This document shows positions 62,461 through 64,000 of a stretch of DNA of 64,000 nt, piece after piece. The DNA is from Shinisaurus crocodilurus. Lineage: Eukaryota > Chordata > Lepidosauria > Squamata > Shinisauridae. A program made the translations under genes and the position numbers. The notes beneath the pieces are model-generated. The model saw only the letters and a program-made list of their open reading frames with translations, did no database searches and was not told the DNA's origin. The stretch spans positions 62,001 through 126,000 of the forward strand of contig JAHFWL010001019.1 of assembly GCA_021292165.1 (NCBI GenBank), read 5' to 3'. Within the stretch, counting starts at the first letter, position 1; each line of letters starts with the position of its first letter.

Positions 62461-64000
62461 ATCTGCCATTATTGTGAGCCAAGCATGTACTGCTTACTAA
62501 ATTGGTGAAGGGAATATTTGCAAATCTAAGAAAAGTCTGAGATTTAAGGGATTAGAGGAATGAAAAATAGAAAATGTTTTATATATGAAAAATGCCAAGC
62601 CAAAATAGGCTTTCCAGCCAAAGAACAAGTTGTTGTGACTGGCTCTAGCTTCTCTTGGATGTTTGAACAACACCAGCTAGAATGTACAAAAGGTATTCAA
62701 TACAAGAAAGTTCAACTGTCCACACCTGTAGCAGTTGTGAACTCCTGGAAAATTCTTCTTTCCCTACACTCCAAACTTTTCTTGGAGGAAGGAAGACTTC
62801 AGACTGTGTCAGAAAGCAGAACAGTGCAGGCAAGTCTTCACTAGTCCCTGTATTTTGGGTGTCCCAGCAAAGTGCCAATTGTTCTGCAAGTTCCAACTAT
62901 CCATCTCCCATTTCCTGACCAAAACTAATCCATTCCTCCTATTAGTAAAGTGGATCCCCAGCAAGTGGATATGCTGGGTACCCAAGAAGCAGGTGAAGGC
63001 AAGAGTGGGTATCCATCTGGAAGAGGCCCAATGCTATGAAGACAAATCTTACAACAAGGAACCCCATCAAGTCCTCCAATCAGCTCCAGTAAGGGGTGGT
63101 ATATGTACACTTCCCTGTGCCATCAGGGAATATTCCGGGCCAAGCACAGTTCAACTAACACCTCAGGTCCAAAAGCAGCACAACTCTGAGCCCAAGACTC
63201 TGTGCTCCCCCCAGAGCTGCCCCAGGGTCAAGTTAAGAGAGGATGAGTCTCCCCTCCCATCCACTGTGACTGGGGTGGAGCAGCTAAGCTCCATTTTAAG
63301 AGCTGCCTTGCCCCCTCCATGATGGTTTCTACAGGAGTGTAGGTGGGCTGAGTCTTCTCTTATCCTCTGAAGCAACAGGCGGAGGGCTCAAAGTCAGCAT
63401 ACACTTTAGGGTGCTGTCTCCCAAGCCAAACCCCTCCCTCTCACACAAAGAGCTGCTTCAGGGGAGGCTGAGCCCCCCCAAAGCAATCGCAAAGCAAAAT
63501 CAAGTATTATGATGTGGGTGCACTTGTCAGAACTAATTCTAGGTTCTGCCAATCCCTCAAAATACCAAACTCTGCAAATGAAATAAAAGTATATTATGTA
63601 TACACAAATAATTTTGTTTAAAAAATTGGCTATTCTGGTTGAAGAATGGGGATTTCTGAAGTAAAGAATTGCAGACCTTCTAGCTGTGGTCCAGACAATG
63701 CTGATCCAGCTCAATTCCCACTGAAATCAGTGGGGCTAAAATTGTTGCAACTCGCTTGCCCCACGGACATTGTCAATGGGACTTAAGTATGGCTGGTTTA
63801 CACTAGTTTAGGACCTCCGGCCATAGAAGCTTTTCAGTGAAGGCCAAGAAGTGCTGACTGAGGAAGGATAGAAAAGTTACTGGCATTTTTGTGTTTCCAA
63901 TGGAAACTTGCCCATCTGTTTTAGAAATATGTGGAGACTCCAGTTTTGTGTGTGTGTAGAATGGAAGTGGGCAAATCCGCACTTCACACATCACAACAGC
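62461..64000. other. No recognised feature
   Basis: ORFs at 62855-63322 (plus, 155 codons) and 63406-63714 (minus) lack domains. A short palindrome-like unit (ctgaaatcagtggggctaaa to gacattgtcaatgggactta) lies at about 63715-63785. Confidence 0.4.

Noticed and set aside
62855..63322. 155-codon plus-strand ORF
   Set aside because: No domain, no homologous copy in the window and no clear splice sites; left unassigned.
1..64000. CRISPR array, operon or prokaryotic mobile element
   Set aside because: No regularly spaced repeats with unique spacers, no ribosome-binding-site/ORF organisation, and eukaryotic LINE/SINE/LTR content throughout.

Overview
The window is vertebrate nuclear DNA, most likely from a squamate reptile (lizard or snake); another non-avian reptile is possible. 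Young and old CR1 copies, L2-type LINEs, an RTE-type LINE, an L1, a Penelope-like element with a GIY-YIG domain, gag-like ORFs that look DIRS-related, several LTRs, tRNA-derived SINEs and many fold-back MITEs lie side by side in 64 kb. Mammals and birds do not carry such a mixture. There is no prokaryotic gene organisation, CRISPR array or complete cellular gene. Family names come from recognising protein motifs and end sequences by eye, not from a database search.

Layout. 1-2.4 kb: a TTTC microsatellite, one MITE and little else. 2.5-7 kb: four CR1-related blocks on the minus strand, one rearranged internally, an LTR fragment, and the 3' end of an RTE-type LINE fused to the broken 5' end of a CR1. 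9.3-10.3 kb: a DIRS-like gag remnant. 11-17.1 kb: two palindromic MITEs, a nearly full-length L2-type LINE (minus) hit by a tRNA-SINE, then the best preserved CR1 reverse transcriptase. 17-31 kb: MITEs of several families, two copies of a chimeric SINE (5S rRNA head, CR1 tail), CR1 copies, and a 33-bp candidate micro-exon on the minus strand. 31.6-39.2 kb: a hAT-like element, a 2-kb L1 bounded by a 16-bp target duplication, and two more L2 copies, one holding a 68-bp perfect inverted repeat. 41-50 kb: a pogo-like MITE, four LTRs, one split by a non-LTR insertion with its own 12-bp duplication, and a 109-bp candidate coding exon on the minus strand. 51-57 kb: MITEs, CR1, a nearly intact RTE-type reverse transcriptase ending in a C2H2 finger, a SINE and a Penelope-like fragment. 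58.5-60.6 kb: an L2 scrap, a second DIRS-like gag and a CR1 fragment. The last 3.4 kb contains no recognised element.

How it fits together. Almost everything visible is mobile-element debris. The two splice-flanked exons at 44.54-44.65 kb and 25.565-25.597 kb share the minus strand, and their phases are compatible, so much of the window could be intron of one minus-strand host gene; that is inference. The CR1, L2 and RTE machinery probably mobilised the SINEs, whose 3' tails resemble LINE ends. The most unusual features are the 5S-CR1 chimeric SINE, two local inversions inside LINEs, and the gag-like family with a conserved Cys/His cluster.
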